Below are positions 1-10,020 of a DNA stretch of 64,000 nt, one piece after another; the first letter of the stretch is position 1; each line of letters begins with the position of its first letter. Under the pieces are notes generated by a model, which was given only the letters and a program-made list of their open reading frames with translations, was not told the origin of the DNA and did not search any database. This stretch comes from Desulforhopalus sp. IMCC35007 (GTDB lineage Bacteria; Desulfobacterota; Desulfobulbia; Desulfobulbales; Desulfocapsaceae), in assembly GCF_005116575.1 (NCBI RefSeq), contig NZ_SWCN01000008.1, positions 62,001 through 126,000 on the forward strand. The letters run 5' to 3'. Both the position numbers and the translations under genes were made by a program.

Positions 1-36
1 ACAGGAGGGGCTATATATTTTGTGTATTCAAGTAAT

Positions 37-696
37 TCAACGGGTAGCTGTGACATAGTCTAGTAGTTCAAGAGGATGGTTAATGATTAAATCAGGGGCA
101 TTTTCTAGCAGTTCTTCAACAGGACGAAATCCCCAACTTACGCCTGCAGTTTTCATTTGGGCGTTTTTTCCTGTCTGAATATCGACACCGGAATCACCGA
201 CAAAGAGGATCTTATGGGTATTCACTTGTAACATATTTGCAATCTCAATAGCCACAGCCGGGTCGGGTTTTTTACCAAACCCCTCCCTTTGACCAAACAC
301 GGCCTGAAAAATATTACCTGGAAAATATTCTTCAACAAAAAGTTTTGTAAACTCATGTGGTTTATTTGAGAGCACAGCGAGATTGACTCTTCTTTTTTGT
401 AGCTCAGCCAACATATCATTAATCCCAGCATAAGGACAACAGTTACTCTTCCAGCTTTTTGCATACAATCTCTTAAAGGCATTGCAACATTGCTCTATAG
501 TTTCGGTCGAGGTGCCTTGTGGAACTGCGCGCTCAATGAGTTTATTTAGACCATTGCCTATGAAGTTTTTATACGCAGCGCGACTATGTTCCGGAAAATT
601 AAAGTCTTGCATCACCTCGTTGACTGTATCACTCAAACCGTCGATAGTATCAAGAAGAGTTCCGTCCAGGTCAAATATTATTGATAACACTTCCAT
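37..696 (-). CDS. gph: Phosphoglycolate phosphatase-like HAD hydrolase
   Basis: HAD-superfamily phosphatase of the Gph/phosphoglycolate phosphatase type, which removes 2-phosphoglycolate in the cytoplasm. The nucleophile motif FDLDGTLLDT is at the N-terminus, the helical cap follows, then motif II (SNKP), the motif III lysine (GKKPDP) and motif IV (VGDSGVDI). The length of about 219 aa is normal for the family. An in-frame ATG at 717 would add seven Lys/Glu-rich residues but has no Shine-Dalgarno. The ATG at 696 follows AAAGGA by about 10 nt and puts the DLDGT motif where the family has it, so I chose 696. Exact substrate is uncertain, because related HAD enzymes (pyrophosphatase PpaX, other sugar phosphatases) look alike. 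Confidence 0.85.
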   Translation of the reverse strand: MEVLSIIFDLDGTLLDTIDGLSDTVNEVMQDFNFPEHSRAAYKNFIGNGLNKLIERAVPQGTSTETIEQCCNAFKRLYAKSWKSNCCPYAGINDMLAELQKRRVNLAVLSNKPHEFTKLFVEEYFPGNIFQAVFGQREGFGKKPDPAVAIEIANMLQVNTHKILFVGDSGVDIQTGKNAQMKTAGVSWGFRPVEELLENAPDLIINHPLELLDYVTATR

Positions 697-781
697 GTTT
701 TTCTTTTCCTTTGTCATATCAACACATTAGATATTCTCTTTTTTAAAATAACAACCTAAAAGTAAGATGGTGGAAAATTGT

Positions 782-837
782 CCTGATAAAAAACCAAATT
801 TTTTCTTTCATTTTTAATAATTTTTTATATTATCAGG
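782..837. repeat. 8-bp inverted repeat upstream of sdhC
   Basis: CCTGATAA (782-789) and TTATCAGG (830-837) are perfect inverted arms flanking about 40 bp of A/T-rich DNA, about 50 bp upstream of sdhC. It could be an operator pair or a weak stem-loop. Nothing in the sequence decides between these. It is the only ordered structure I see in the gap between gph and sdhC. Confidence 0.3.
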
Positions 838-885
838 CTAATTTGCAACTAACATTAACTCATAATTTTTCACCGAGGTGTACTT

Positions 886-1533
886 ATGTGGTTTGTCAGG
901 TTATTAAGCTCTTCAATTGGTAAGAAACTTATAATGGCGGCCACTGGGCTGCTGTTAGTTCTCTTTTTAATCACCCATGCTGCAGGAAACGCTACCATTT
1001 TCATGAGTAGCGATGTGTTTCAAAGCTATGCGGACGAACTGCATAGCCATCCACTCATAGTACTCGTTTTCAGTTTTTCACTTTTATTGATTTTTCTCTG
1101 CCATATCGTAGCAGGCCTGTATCTCTTTTTTGAGAATCGCAAGGTCAGTCATTCACGATATGAGGTCACGACAAGGGTTGTAAAAAATTCTTTTGCCTCC
1201 GAGACCATGCCATATACAGGGCTTATCGTTCTGCTCTTTCTCTTTGTTCACATATTCGGTTTTACCTTCTCTCCAAAAGATGTGCAGATTTCAGTAACAG
1301 TTAAAGAGTTACTTGGAAACTTTTTTTATGCACTGTTTTACATTTTTGCCTTTGTTGCACTTACCATCCATTTAAGCCACGGGTTCTGGAGTATGCTGCA
1401 AACGTTTGGAATCAATCATCCAAGATACAATACGTTGATTTCCAGGTTGACCCTAGGAATTCCGCTGTTTTTTCTGTTAATTTTTGGTGGAGTCGCACTC
1501 TATTTCATGACCGGACTTGGCGCTCATTACTAG
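886..1533 (+). CDS. sdhC: Succinate dehydrogenase/fumarate reductase, cytochrome b subunit
   Basis: Single membrane-anchor subunit of a type-B succinate:quinone oxidoreductase, the diheme cytochrome b that exchanges electrons with menaquinone. At 215 aa it has about five hydrophobic helices with histidines inside or at helix ends (for example LITHAAGN, LCHIVAGLY, LFVHIFGF, IHLSHGFW), the usual axial heme ligands. The start is supported by GAGGTG five bases before ATG. It is first in a C-A-B operon like the Wolinella frdCAB arrangement. In sulfate reducers such complexes run as succinate dehydrogenase or fumarate reductase depending on growth mode, so direction cannot be read from sequence. 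Confidence 0.93.
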   Translation: MWFVRLLSSSIGKKLIMAATGLLLVLFLITHAAGNATIFMSSDVFQSYADELHSHPLIVLVFSFSLLLIFLCHIVAGLYLFFENRKVSHSRYEVTTRVVKNSFASETMPYTGLIVLLFLFVHIFGFTFSPKDVQISVTVKELLGNFFYALFYIFAFVALTIHLSHGFWSMLQTFGINHPRYNTLISRLTLGIPLFFLLIFGGVALYFMTGLGAHY

Positions 1534-1606
1534 CGAACAGTCCTTTTTGAAAATGAGCTAACCACAGAAAAAATATTATATAGAATCTAGCTAAGGTTTT
1601 AAAAAC

Positions 1607-3535
1607 ATGGAACTAAATGCACGCGTACCAGCCGGCCCTCTGGAAAAAAAATGGGATACACATCGCTTCTCCAACAAACTTGTAAATCCTGCCAACCGTC
1701 GAAAATATACTGCCATCGTCGTTGGAACAGGTCTTGCTGGTGGCTCGGCCGCTGCCACGCTTGCGGAACAGGGCTATACTGTTAAGGCGTTCTGCATTCA
1801 GGACAGTCCGAGACGAGCCCACTCCATCGCAGCCCAGGGAGGAATAAATGCTGCTAAAAACTATCAAAATGATGGCGATTCGGTTTTCCGTCTCTTCTAT
1901 GACACTATAAAAGGCGGCGATTTCCGTGCAAGAGAAGCCAATGTCTACCGCCTGGCCCAGGTCAGTACTGAAATTATAGATCAGTGTGTTGCTCAGGGTG
2001 TCCCGTTTGCCCGGGAATATGGTGGAACCCTGGCTAATCGATCCTTTGGTGGCGCTCAGGTTTCCAGGACCTTTTATGCCCGTGGACAAACCGGACAACA
2101 GCTTCTTCTTGGAGCCTATGGTGCACTTTCCAGACAAATCCACGCTGGCCGGGTAAAGATGTTTAATCGTCGGGAGATGATGGATGTCGTCGTGGCTGAT
2201 GGACGAGCACGGGGTATCACTGTTCGAAACATCATTACCGGTGAGATTGAATCCCATGAAGCCGATGTCGTCATCCTGGCCACGGGCGGATACGGTAATG
2301 TTTATTTTCTCTCCACCAACGCTATGGCCTCAAATGTTACAGCTGCCTGGAGAGCTCATAAAAAAGGTGCAGGATTTGCTAATCCTTCCTTTGTACAGAT
2401 CCATCCTACCTGCATCCCTGTCCACGGTGATTATCAGTCAAAGCTGACTTTAATGAGTGAAAGTCTGAGAAATGACGGCCGGGTCTGGGTACCAAAAAAA
2501 CAGGGGGACACTAGACTTCCTGCCGATATCCCAGAAGAGGAAAGAGATTATTACCTTGAAAATAAATATCCAAGCTTTGGTAATCTCGTACCTCGAGACG
2601 TTGCCTCCCGTAACGCCAAAGAGCAGTGTGATTTAGGTAAAGGTGTTGGGAGCACAAGACTTGCTGTCTATCTTGACTTTGCCGATGCCATTAAAAGAGA
2701 TGGCGAGGCTACTATTTTCAAAAAATATGGCAATCTCTTTCAGATGTACCAGAAGATTACTGACAGTGATCCAATGAAAGAGCCTATGATGATTTATCCA
2801 GCCGTTCACTATACCATGGGTGGACTTTGGGTGGATTATGATCTGATGACCAACATTCCCGGTCTTTTTGCTATTGGGGAGTGTAACTTCTCTGATCATG
2901 GTGCAAACCGACTGGGTGCCAGTGCACTGATGCAGGGCCTTGCCGATGGTTATTTCATTATCGCCACTTCCGTTGCCCATTACCTTGGGACGAATAAACT
3001 CGATAATATTAGTGTCCATGACCAGGCGTTCATTGACTCCAAGCGTTCCGTGGAAGATCGCATTGCCAAATTGCTCAAAAATAGTTCCGGTGGACCTGCC
3101 GGAAAATTCACAGTGGACGAAATCCACAAAGAACTCGGAAAACTGATGTGGGATAACTGTGGAATGGCACGGAACAAGGAAGACCTGGAAAAAGCTCTTA
3201 AAGAACTCCCCGCCATTAAGCAGAAATTTTGGGATTACGTTTATATACCAGGAGACACTAAAGAAATTAACCAGTCCCTGGAAAGAGCAGGAAGAGTTGC
3301 TGACTTCCTCGAATTTGCTGAAATCATGATACGGGATGCTCTTACCCGGGAGGAATCCTGTGGCTGCCATCTCCGTGAAGAAAGCCAGACCGAAGAAAAT
3401 GAAGCCAAGAGGGATGATAAAAAATATTCCCATGTATCAGTGTGGGAATACTCCGGAGAAGACGCAGAACCCAAACTGCACATTGAGCCTCTTTCCTTTG
3501 AAAATGTAACTCCTTCCCAAAGAAGTTATAAATAA
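1607..3535 (+). CDS. sdhA: Succinate dehydrogenase/fumarate reductase flavoprotein subunit
   Basis: Catalytic FAD subunit that interconverts succinate and fumarate on the cytoplasmic face. The N-terminal dinucleotide fold [12 protein letters not shown] (residues 38-49) is followed by the histidine that covalently binds FAD in [11 protein letters not shown] (His72). Active-site segments FVQIHPT and ARNAKEQ-type regions, and the FAD-binding [18 protein letters not shown] stretch, are intact. At 642 aa it is the long form found with single-anchor (type B) complexes. It lies 73 bp downstream of sdhC and 65 bp upstream of sdhB, clearly one operon. AAGG about 10 nt upstream marks the start. Confidence 0.96.
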   Translation: MELNARVPAGPLEKKWDTHRFSNKLVNPANRRKYTAIVVGTGLAGGSAAATLAEQGYTVKAFCIQDSPRRAHSIAAQGGINAAKNYQNDGDSVFRLFYDTIKGGDFRAREANVYRLAQVSTEIIDQCVAQGVPFAREYGGTLANRSFGGAQVSRTFYARGQTGQQLLLGAYGALSRQIHAGRVKMFNRREMMDVVVADGRARGITVRNIITGEIESHEADVVILATGGYGNVYFLSTNAMASNVTAAWRAHKKGAGFANPSFVQIHPTCIPVHGDYQSKLTLMSESLRNDGRVWVPKKQGDTRLPADIPEEERDYYLENKYPSFGNLVPRDVASRNAKEQCDLGKGVGSTRLAVYLDFADAIKRDGEATIFKKYGNLFQMYQKITDSDPMKEPMMIYPAVHYTMGGLWVDYDLMTNIPGLFAIGECNFSDHGANRLGASALMQGLADGYFIIATSVAHYLGTNKLDNISVHDQAFIDSKRSVEDRIAKLLKNSSGGPAGKFTVDEIHKELGKLMWDNCGMARNKEDLEKALKELPAIKQKFWDYVYIPGDTKEINQSLERAGRVADFLEFAEIMIRDALTREESCGCHLREESQTEENEAKRDDKKYSHVSVWEYSGEDAEPKLHIEPLSFENVTPSQRSYK

Positions 3536-3600
3536 GGTGCTAACCCCCGTTATCCGTTGAGCATAGAGACTTTAAACTGAACTCTGAAGGTATATACAAA

Positions 3601-4356
3601 ATGAGCAGCATTAACTTGACTTTAAAAATCTGGCGCCAACAAAACAGTGACGCACTCGGGCGGTTGGAGACCTATACTCTTGACAATGTGAACACCGACA
3701 TGTCCTTTCTGGAAATGCTCGATGTTCTCAATGAAAAACTCACAAAAGAGAGCAAAGATCCTGTTGCCTTTGACCATGATTGCCGTGAAGGTATCTGTGG
3801 AATGTGCGGCGCCATAGTAGATGGCGTTGCCCATGGCCCTGAAAAAGAGGTAACACTCTGCCAGCTCCATATGCGTCATTTCAAAGATGGCGATTCAATT
3901 GTTATCGAGCCTTTCCGCTCCAGAGCCTACCCGATTAAAAAAGATCTGCTCATTGACAGATCAGCCTTAGACCGGATCATTCAGGCAGGTGGTTATGTTT
4001 CAGTCAATACCGGTGGCACCATAGATGGCAATGCCATCCCGATTTCTTCCCAGAAAGCAGAACTTGCAATGGATGCTGCAGCCTGTATCGGCTGTGGTGC
4101 CTGCGTTGCCAGTTGTCCAAACGGTGCTGCGATGCTTTTTACCAGTGCAAAGATCTCGCAGCTTGCTCTTCTCCCTCAAGGACAGGTAGAGCGCAAACAA
4201 CGCGCTCTTGCAATGGTGGAGCAGATGGATAAGGAAGGTTTTGGTAATTGTACCAACGCCAAGGAATGCGAGGCTGTCTGTCCTAAAGGTATTTCCATCC
4301 GCAATATTGCCCGCCTCAACCGAGAATATCTATTGGCTGCGTTAACAGAAGGCTGA
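3601..4356 (+). CDS. sdhB: Succinate dehydrogenase/fumarate reductase iron-sulfur subunit
   Basis: Electron-transfer subunit linking the flavoprotein to the cytochrome b. All cluster ligands are visible: [2Fe-2S] Cys61, Cys66, Cys69 and Cys87; then CIGCGACVASCP (Cys162, 165, 168, 172) and the distal Cys217, Cys223 and Cys227, for the [4Fe-4S] and [3Fe-4S] clusters. The length of 251 aa is normal. It is the last gene of the operon and is followed 24 bp later by a strong intrinsic terminator. AAGGT lies about 9 nt before the ATG. Confidence 0.95.
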   Translation: MSSINLTLKIWRQQNSDALGRLETYTLDNVNTDMSFLEMLDVLNEKLTKESKDPVAFDHDCREGICGMCGAIVDGVAHGPEKEVTLCQLHMRHFKDGDSIVIEPFRSRAYPIKKDLLIDRSALDRIIQAGGYVSVNTGGTIDGNAIPISSQKAELAMDAAACIGCGACVASCPNGAAMLFTSAKISQLALLPQGQVERKQRALAMVEQMDKEGFGNCTNAKECEAVCPKGISIRNIARLNREYLLAALTEG

Positions 4357-4380
4357 GTTGCCATTTTCCGTAAAAACCAC

Positions 4381-4420
4381 AACCTGCCACTGCCTTTGAT
4401 TGCAGTCGGCAGGTTTTTTT
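4381..4420 (+). terminator. Rho-independent terminator of sdhCAB
   Basis: AACCTGCCACTGC pairs with GCAGTCGGCAGGTT with one bulged C and an 8-nt loop, followed directly by a run of T. It sits just after the sdhB stop and before the most likely start of the next gene. Confidence 0.88.
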
Positions 4421-4483
4421 GTTATACCTCGGCAGCACAATCTCACTCCACCAGTCAAACCAACCATTGATAGAATTTCAAAA

Positions 4484-5524
4484 ATGACTTTTTATGATGT
4501 CGTTATTGTAGGTGCCGGACCGGCAGGTCTGGCCTGCGCCAAAGTTACTGCAGAAAATGGCGCCAGGACCCTTGTAATCGAACGAAAGAACCGAATCGGC
4601 TATAAGGTCTGCGCCGGTGGAATAACCTGGAACGGTCTTATAAATAAACTTAATGATATTTCTGAGAAAAGCTTTACAAGGCAGTATATTTTCAGCAAAT
4701 ATCAACAACTGACTATTACTGAAAAAAATCCTATTATAGCAACGGTAAACAGGGAAACCCTGGGACAGTTAATGCTGGAAAATGCTCTAAGAGCCGGCGC
4801 CCATATAAAATCAAATTGGCAGGTTACAACTATTTCTGATCGTACCGTTACGATGGTGGATCGCTCCAGTAGAACCTCTGAAGTCATAACTTATGGCACA
4901 CTCGTGGGGGCCGACGGTTCCTCATCTGTTGTCCGGAAACATCTTGGCTATCCCGTAAGAGACTTTGGTGTCGGCATCAACTACATGGTGGAAGGTAACT
5001 TTTCAAAGATGGAGTGGCACCTCAACAGTAGCCTTTTTGGCAGCGGTTACGCCTGGATCTTTCCTCACAACAACCGGGCTTCAATTGGGGCCTATGCGGA
5101 TTCCAAATCAGTCGGCGCCTTATTCCTCAAAAAATCTCTTATGCGCTGGGCCACAGCACAAAAATTATGCCTGCCCGCTAAAGGTCTGACCGCTGAGCGT
5201 ATTAACTATGACTTTGTAGGCTATCAATTCGGCAATACATTCCTTGTGGGCGATGCTGCAGGCCTTGCCTCTGCGCTTACTGGGGAAGGTATTTACCCTG
5301 CCATGGTATCAGGAGAGGCGGTTGGTAAAGAAATTGTTTACAACAAGAAACGGGATCCAGAGCTTGATAAACTCATTGTCAACCATAAAAAACACAGGAT
5401 AATGGCCAAAATCGCAAGATCCCACCCAAGGATGTCAACCTGCCTTTCTGAGCTCATCTGCTACGGGTTAAAGAAAAATATCATAAACTTTAGCGCCGCT
5501 GAAATGGCTCACTCCTCTTCTTAG
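4484..5524 (+). CDS. Geranylgeranyl-reductase-family FAD-dependent oxidoreductase
   Basis: Flavoprotein of the geranylgeranyl reductase (GGR)/digeranylgeranylglycerophospholipid reductase family, which saturates isoprenoid chains of lipids or quinones. The N-terminus DVVIVGAGPAGLACA is the FAD dinucleotide fold. GYKVCAGGI carries the family cysteine motif, and FLVGDAAGLASALTGEGI is the second FAD motif near the C-terminus. The frame is open back to 4400, but that would start inside the sdhB terminator, so ATG 4484 (346 aa), directly before the dinucleotide fold, is preferred. A plausible substrate in an anaerobe is menaquinone side chains or polyprenols. This is inference. The next gene downstream is a diheme mini-cytochrome on the same strand. 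Confidence 0.85.
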   Translation: MTFYDVVIVGAGPAGLACAKVTAENGARTLVIERKNRIGYKVCAGGITWNGLINKLNDISEKSFTRQYIFSKYQQLTITEKNPIIATVNRETLGQLMLENALRAGAHIKSNWQVTTISDRTVTMVDRSSRTSEVITYGTLVGADGSSSVVRKHLGYPVRDFGVGINYMVEGNFSKMEWHLNSSLFGSGYAWIFPHNNRASIGAYADSKSVGALFLKKSLMRWATAQKLCLPAKGLTAERINYDFVGYQFGNTFLVGDAAGLASALTGEGIYPAMVSGEAVGKEIVYNKKRDPELDKLIVNHKKHRIMAKIARSHPRMSTCLSELICYGLKKNIINFSAAEMAHSSS

Positions 5525-5683
5525 CACAGACTTTGCCCTATGTATTACACAAGCCAGCTTCGAAACCGTACCCAATGGATACACTAAACTTTCATAAAAT
5601 TTATCCCAATCCGAAATCAAAGAGTTTGGTTCGCACCGCCTTTACAGGTGTACACCAGCTCACGTCCTGCTCCGAGAAACTAT

Positions 5684-5956
5684 ATGCAAGCGCCTATTAA
5701 CAAAAAGAAAATCTGGATTCTTAATATTATTTTCCTTATTGCCTGTGCCGCAATTCTCATCTTTCTCTTCAGAGCCCCGAAGGAAACAACCGCTGCTTTA
5801 CCCCACGATGATATCCATGCAGAATTCTTCCTCATCAAGAGTAAAAAGGCAGCGGAGAAGAATTGCCTCGATTGCCATGGACCCAGTGGAGATGCCCCTC
5901 TCAAGGAAGGGCATCCTCCAAAATTCAGATGTCTGTTTTGCCACAAGAGATCCTAA
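5684..5956 (+). CDS. Membrane-anchored small diheme c-type cytochrome
   Basis: A 90-aa protein with an N-terminal hydrophobic anchor (about residues 10-29, preceded by NKKK) and two CxxCH heme-binding sites, CLDCH (Cys61-His65) and CLFCH (Cys83-His87). The segment between them is short and the C-terminus ends a few residues after the second site. It should be exported, held in the membrane by the anchor, and matured by the ResB/CcsA system encoded at 61.6-63.9 kb. The frame could begin at GTG 5648, but ATG 5684 sits right before the lysine-rich start of the anchor. I do not recognise a named family. The stop overlaps the convergent pepN stop by three bases. Confidence 0.75.
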   Translation: MQAPINKKKIWILNIIFLIACAAILIFLFRAPKETTAALPHDDIHAEFFLIKSKKAAEKNCLDCHGPSGDAPLKEGHPPKFRCLFCHKRS

Positions 5957-8574
5957 GCAAGGGCGTTAATGACAATCTCCTGAACATCACGGGAAAGATT
6001 CTGTTGCTCCAGGATTGCTTGAAGCTCACTTTTCATTAATGCTCCAAGACGGGGCTCATATCGCCTCCAACCGGTCATGGGGGAGAGCAGACGTGCTGCT
6101 ATCTGGGGATTTATCGTATTCAAGGCGATAATCTGTGCAGATAAAAAGCGATACCCATCCCCATTTTCACTATGAAATCTTGCATGGTTACCACTACAAA
6201 AGGTTCCAACGAGGGCACGAACTTTGTTTGGATTTTTTATTGAAAAGGCAGGATGCTCCATCAGACAGCGCACCTCACCAAGCACCTCTGGCAACTCCGA
6301 TAATGCCTGTATAGCAAACCATTTATCGAGTACCAGGGTATCGTCCTTCCATTTTTCATAAAAATCAGAAAGCACCTCTTTTCTAACGGCCTTATCTGCG
6401 TTGGCCAGAAGCGAAATCGCTGCGATGGTGTCCGTCATGTTGTTTGCCTCATAGTACTGAGACTTACACAAATTCAGGACTTCGTCCCCTGCAGGTTCAA
6501 GGGCCAGAAGATAGGAAAGACAAAGATTTTTAAGACTCCGCTGACCTTTTGCCTCGGGGGAGACGCTATAAGGTTCGGTTGTGCAGTTGTCATGATAAAG
6601 CTTCAGCAACTGCTCCCTGCATCTCTTCGCCACCGTCTGTTTAACAAGCGACCTTGCCCTGTGCAGATACTCTGGATAAATAATTTCCATTTCCTGAGCA
6701 AGGGTTGTTTCCGCAGGCAACTGTAAGGCAAGGGCTGCCAGATCTTTATCTGCTATATCTGAAGAAAACACCTTATCCACTGCTTCAAGATAAAATTCAT
6801 CAACTGCGGGGGGGTCCCCTTTTTGCATTTGCGCCGCTACATCCAGAATGACCTGGCTTGAGAGTTGATTTGCACAATCCCACCGATTATAAAGGTTGGT
6901 GTCGTGGCTCATGAGAAAAGCCAGTTCTTCCTTATCCTGGAAGCGTTCTACTTTAACAGGTGCTGAAAAATCGCGGAGAAATGAAAGGACTGGTGTTGTA
7001 CCGATATTTTTAAAAGTAAAAACTTCTGTTGCTTTTTTTACCTCCAGCAGTTTTTCGTCAATCAGCTCCTTACCACTTTCATCAAGCAAGCCTATTTTAA
7101 CAGGAATATGAAACGGCAGTTTTTTCTCCTGCCCTGGAGTTGCCCTGCAGCGTTGTTCGATGGTGATCTTGAATTCTGATAATTCTTTATCCAATTCCGT
7201 CTTAACCGTTAACACTGGAGTTCCCGCCTGACTGTACCAGTTTCTAAATTGGCTGAGATCAACTCCAGAGCTGTCTTCCATGGCCTTAACAAAATCGTCA
7301 CAGGTAACGGCTTGTCCGTCGTGTCGCTGAAAATAGAGATCCATACCACCTCGAAAGGCCTCAGCCCCAAGCAGGGTATGCATCATGCGGATAACCTCTG
7401 CACCTTTGTTGTAGATGGTGGAGGTATAGAAATTATTAATTTCCACAAAGCTGTCAGGACGAACCGGATGAGCAAGAGGTCCGTTATCCTCTCTGAACTG
7501 AACATTTTTGAGCAGCCGAACGTCATCAATCCTCTGCACTGGCCTGGAGTTCATGTCAGATGAAAACTCCTGATCCCGAAAGACAGTCAACCCCTCCTTC
7601 AAACTTAACTGAAACCAATCCCTGCAGGTGACTCGATTACCGGTCCAGTTATGAAAATACTCATGAGCAATGACCCCTTCGATTCCAAGAAAATCTTGAT
7701 CTGTTGCACTTTGCTGGGTTGAAAGGACATATTTGGAGTTGAAAATATTCAAGCCCTTATTTTCCATTGCCCCCATATTAAAATCATCAACCGCAACAAC
7801 CATGAAGATATCGAGATCATATTCAAGACCAAAAACCTCTTCATCCCATTGCATTGATTTTTTAAGAGAAGCCATGGCATGTGCACATTTATCCTTATTT
7901 CTCTCTTCCACATAGATTTTCAGCTCAACCTTTCGACCGGACCGGGTCGTAAATGTATCGTCAATGCTGACAAGTCTGCCTGCCACCAGAGCAAAAAGAT
8001 AACAGGGCTTTGGAAATGGATCTCTCCAGGTTGCGTAGTGCCTGGAGTATGCAAGCTCCCCTTTTTCAATAAGATTTCCGTTTGACAACAAAACAGGATA
8101 TAGCCCCTTGTCGGCTTCAATGCGGGTAGTAAAAGTCGTCAGCACGTCTGGACGGTCCGGATAATAGGTTATCTTACGAAAGCCCTCGGCCTCACACTGT
8201 GTACAATAATTACCACTTGATTTATAGAGCCCCTCAAGAGAACTGTTCTTGGCCGGATAGATCGCAGTTTCAATCTCTAAGGTAAAATCCTTCCCAGGAC
8301 TTTTAACAGTGAGACCTTTATCATCGATGGCATATCTTTCTGGGGGAAGTGCAACACCATCTATTTTTATGGAAATGCACTCTAACTCCTCCCCGTAGAG
8401 AAATAAATCGTCGGCAGACAAAGTATTTTCACTGAGGACTGCCCGGTATCTCGTGGTGGCTTTTACCACGGTTTTTTCTTCATAAAGCTGAAATATCAGG
8501 TCCAGAGAGTCAACAATATATGGAAACGGACTATAGTCTTTACGGTAAATTGTTACGGGTTCTTCATTTTTCAT
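5953..8574 (-). CDS. pepN: Aminopeptidase N (M1 family metallopeptidase)
   Basis: Cytoplasmic zinc aminopeptidase that trims N-terminal residues from peptides. The exopeptidase motif GAMEN is at residues 268-272. The zinc motif HEYFH (304-308) is followed by Glu327 in LKEGLT, giving the HExxH-x18-E signature. No signal peptide is seen. At 873 aa it matches the gammaproteobacterial-type PepN length, with the long helical C-terminal domain present. The gene is monocistronic and convergent with the diheme cytochrome gene, overlapping it by three bases at the stop codons. Confidence 0.95.
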   Translation of the reverse strand: MKNEEPVTIYRKDYSPFPYIVDSLDLIFQLYEEKTVVKATTRYRAVLSENTLSADDLFLYGEELECISIKIDGVALPPERYAIDDKGLTVKSPGKDFTLEIETAIYPAKNSSLEGLYKSSGNYCTQCEAEGFRKITYYPDRPDVLTTFTTRIEADKGLYPVLLSNGNLIEKGELAYSRHYATWRDPFPKPCYLFALVAGRLVSIDDTFTTRSGRKVELKIYVEERNKDKCAHAMASLKKSMQWDEEVFGLEYDLDIFMVVAVDDFNMGAMENKGLNIFNSKYVLSTQQSATDQDFLGIEGVIAHEYFHNWTGNRVTCRDWFQLSLKEGLTVFRDQEFSSDMNSRPVQRIDDVRLLKNVQFREDNGPLAHPVRPDSFVEINNFYTSTIYNKGAEVIRMMHTLLGAEAFRGGMDLYFQRHDGQAVTCDDFVKAMEDSSGVDLSQFRNWYSQAGTPVLTVKTELDKELSEFKITIEQRCRATPGQEKKLPFHIPVKIGLLDESGKELIDEKLLEVKKATEVFTFKNIGTTPVLSFLRDFSAPVKVERFQDKEELAFLMSHDTNLYNRWDCANQLSSQVILDVAAQMQKGDPPAVDEFYLEAVDKVFSSDIADKDLAALALQLPAETTLAQEMEIIYPEYLHRARSLVKQTVAKRCREQLLKLYHDNCTTEPYSVSPEAKGQRSLKNLCLSYLLALEPAGDEVLNLCKSQYYEANNMTDTIAAISLLANADKAVRKEVLSDFYEKWKDDTLVLDKWFAIQALSELPEVLGEVRCLMEHPAFSIKNPNKVRALVGTFCSGNHARFHSENGDGYRFLSAQIIALNTINPQIAARLLSPMTGWRRYEPRLGALMKSELQAILEQQNLSRDVQEIVINALA

Positions 8575-8619
8575 AGTTTTTCACATTTATCTCCGAGGAT
8601 ATCCAAGAAGAGATGACAG

Positions 8620-8647
8620 TTGACAGCGACAATCATTCCCTTATAAT
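8620..8647 (+). promoter_or_regulatory. Consensus sigma-70 promoter of dapL
   Basis: A perfect -35 TTGACA (8620-8625) and perfect -10 TATAAT (8642-8647) separated by 16 bp, about 80 bp upstream of the dapL start. Both hexamers match the housekeeping consensus, implying strong constitutive transcription. Confidence 0.8.
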
Positions 8648-8724
8648 TACAATTCTGAATTTGTTAAAAATACAGGGAAAGAAGCTAACTCCTTTTACTT
8701 AAAATACAACAGAGAAACTTTTAA

Positions 8725-9948
8725 ATGATTACAATCAATGACAATTACTTAAAGCTGCAGGCATCTTACCTCTTCTCCGACATCGCAAAGCGAGTGGCCT
8801 CTTTCCAGAAGAACCACCCCGAAATTGATGTGATTAAACTCGGCATTGGCGATGTGACCAAGGGCCTTCCCCCGGCTTCAATCGAAGCCTTTCACAAGGC
8901 CGTTGACGAGATGGCCAATGATGCGTCTTTTAAAGGCTATGGGCCTGAGCAGGGCTACGATTTTTTGAGGGATGCTATTGCTCAAAATGATTTTCAGGCA
9001 CGGGGAGCTGACATACAGGCAGATGAAATCTTTGTCAGTGATGGCGCAAAATGCGACACAGGAAACATTCAGGAGCTGTTTTCAACAGATATAACTATCG
9101 CAATTCCCGATCCTGTCTACCCTGTATATCTTGACACCAACGTTATGGCCGGGAGAACCGGTATTTTTGAAAACGGCAGATACCAGGGACTGGTTTACCT
9201 CGACTCAACCAAGGAAAATAATTTCATCCCAGCCCTGCCCACAGAAAAAGTTGATCTCATTTATCTCTGCTTTCCCAATAATCCCACAGGCTCAACGATA
9301 TCAAAAGAGGAATTGAAAACCTGGGTGGATTACGCCAAAGATAATAAAGCCCTTATTCTTTTTGATGCCGCCTATGAGGCTTTTGTCAGAGACGAGAACC
9401 TGCCAAAATCCATCTATGAGATTGACGGCGCAAAAGAAGTGGCAATTGAATTTCGCAGTTTTTCCAAAAGTGCCGGATTCACAGGAACCAGATGTGCCTA
9501 TACAGTTGTTCCAAAAGAATGCATGGCCTATGATAAAGAGGGCAAGAGTCACTCCTTGCATAGCCTATGGAACAGACGACACTGTACCAAGTTTAATGGC
9601 GTCTCCTACCCTGTCCAGCGGGCAGCTGCGGCAATATACACCAAAGAGGGCAAGGCACAATGTAAGGCCCTCATTGATTACTATATGGAAAACGCATTTA
9701 CCATATGCCAGACAATGGATAAACTTGGTTACAAATATGTTGGCGGCGATAATTCGCCCTATATCTGGATTGAAGGGAATATGGATTCCTGGGAATTTTT
9801 CGACATGCTACTGAACAAGGCAGGGGTAGTCTGTACCCCCGGAGCAGGCTTTGGCAAATGCGGTGAAGGATACATTCGTATTTCAGCCTTTAACAGCCAT
9901 GAAAAAGTTCAGGAAGCGATGCAACGCTTAACCAAGGCTCTTGGCTAA
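8725..9948 (+). CDS. dapL: LL-diaminopimelate aminotransferase
   Basis: Class I/II PLP aminotransferase that converts tetrahydrodipicolinate plus glutamate directly to LL-diaminopimelate, the one-step shortcut of lysine/peptidoglycan precursor synthesis. The PLP lysine is Lys248 in [15 protein letters not shown]. The PNNPTGS motif, the D-A-A-Y motif ([10 protein letters not shown]) and the N-terminal GIGDVT typical of DapL are present. The length of 407 aa is normal. It is transcribed alone from a consensus promoter and ends at a hairpin shared with convergent ispH. Confidence 0.95.
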   Translation: MITINDNYLKLQASYLFSDIAKRVASFQKNHPEIDVIKLGIGDVTKGLPPASIEAFHKAVDEMANDASFKGYGPEQGYDFLRDAIAQNDFQARGADIQADEIFVSDGAKCDTGNIQELFSTDITIAIPDPVYPVYLDTNVMAGRTGIFENGRYQGLVYLDSTKENNFIPALPTEKVDLIYLCFPNNPTGSTISKEELKTWVDYAKDNKALILFDAAYEAFVRDENLPKSIYEIDGAKEVAIEFRSFSKSAGFTGTRCAYTVVPKECMAYDKEGKSHSLHSLWNRRHCTKFNGVSYPVQRAAAAIYTKEGKAQCKALIDYYMENAFTICQTMDKLGYKYVGGDNSPYIWIEGNMDSWEFFDMLLNKAGVVCTPGAGFGKCGEGYIRISAFNSHEKVQEAMQRLTKALG

Positions 9949-9982
9949 AGTTACCCCGAACCATATCGCTACAGAATACCAG

Positions 9983-10018
9983 GCCAGAACTCCTGTGAAC
10001 ATCAACAGGAGCTCTGGC
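9983..10018. terminator. Bidirectional terminator between dapL and ispH
   Basis: GCCAGAACTCCTGT and ACAGGAGCTCTGGC form a 14-bp stem with one mismatch and an 8-nt loop, followed by TTTTAT on the plus strand. It lies between convergent stops and probably serves both genes. Confidence 0.75.
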
Positions 10019-10020
10019 TT

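Noticed and set aside
1613-2257. 214-codon open frame antisense to the 5' part of sdhA.
   Set aside because: Same reasoning: explained by codon structure of sdhA, with low-complexity Ser/Ile translation.
2633-3433. 266-codon open frame antisense to sdhA.
   Set aside because: It is a shadow of a strongly conserved gene on the other strand. No ribosome binding site and no recognisable motif.
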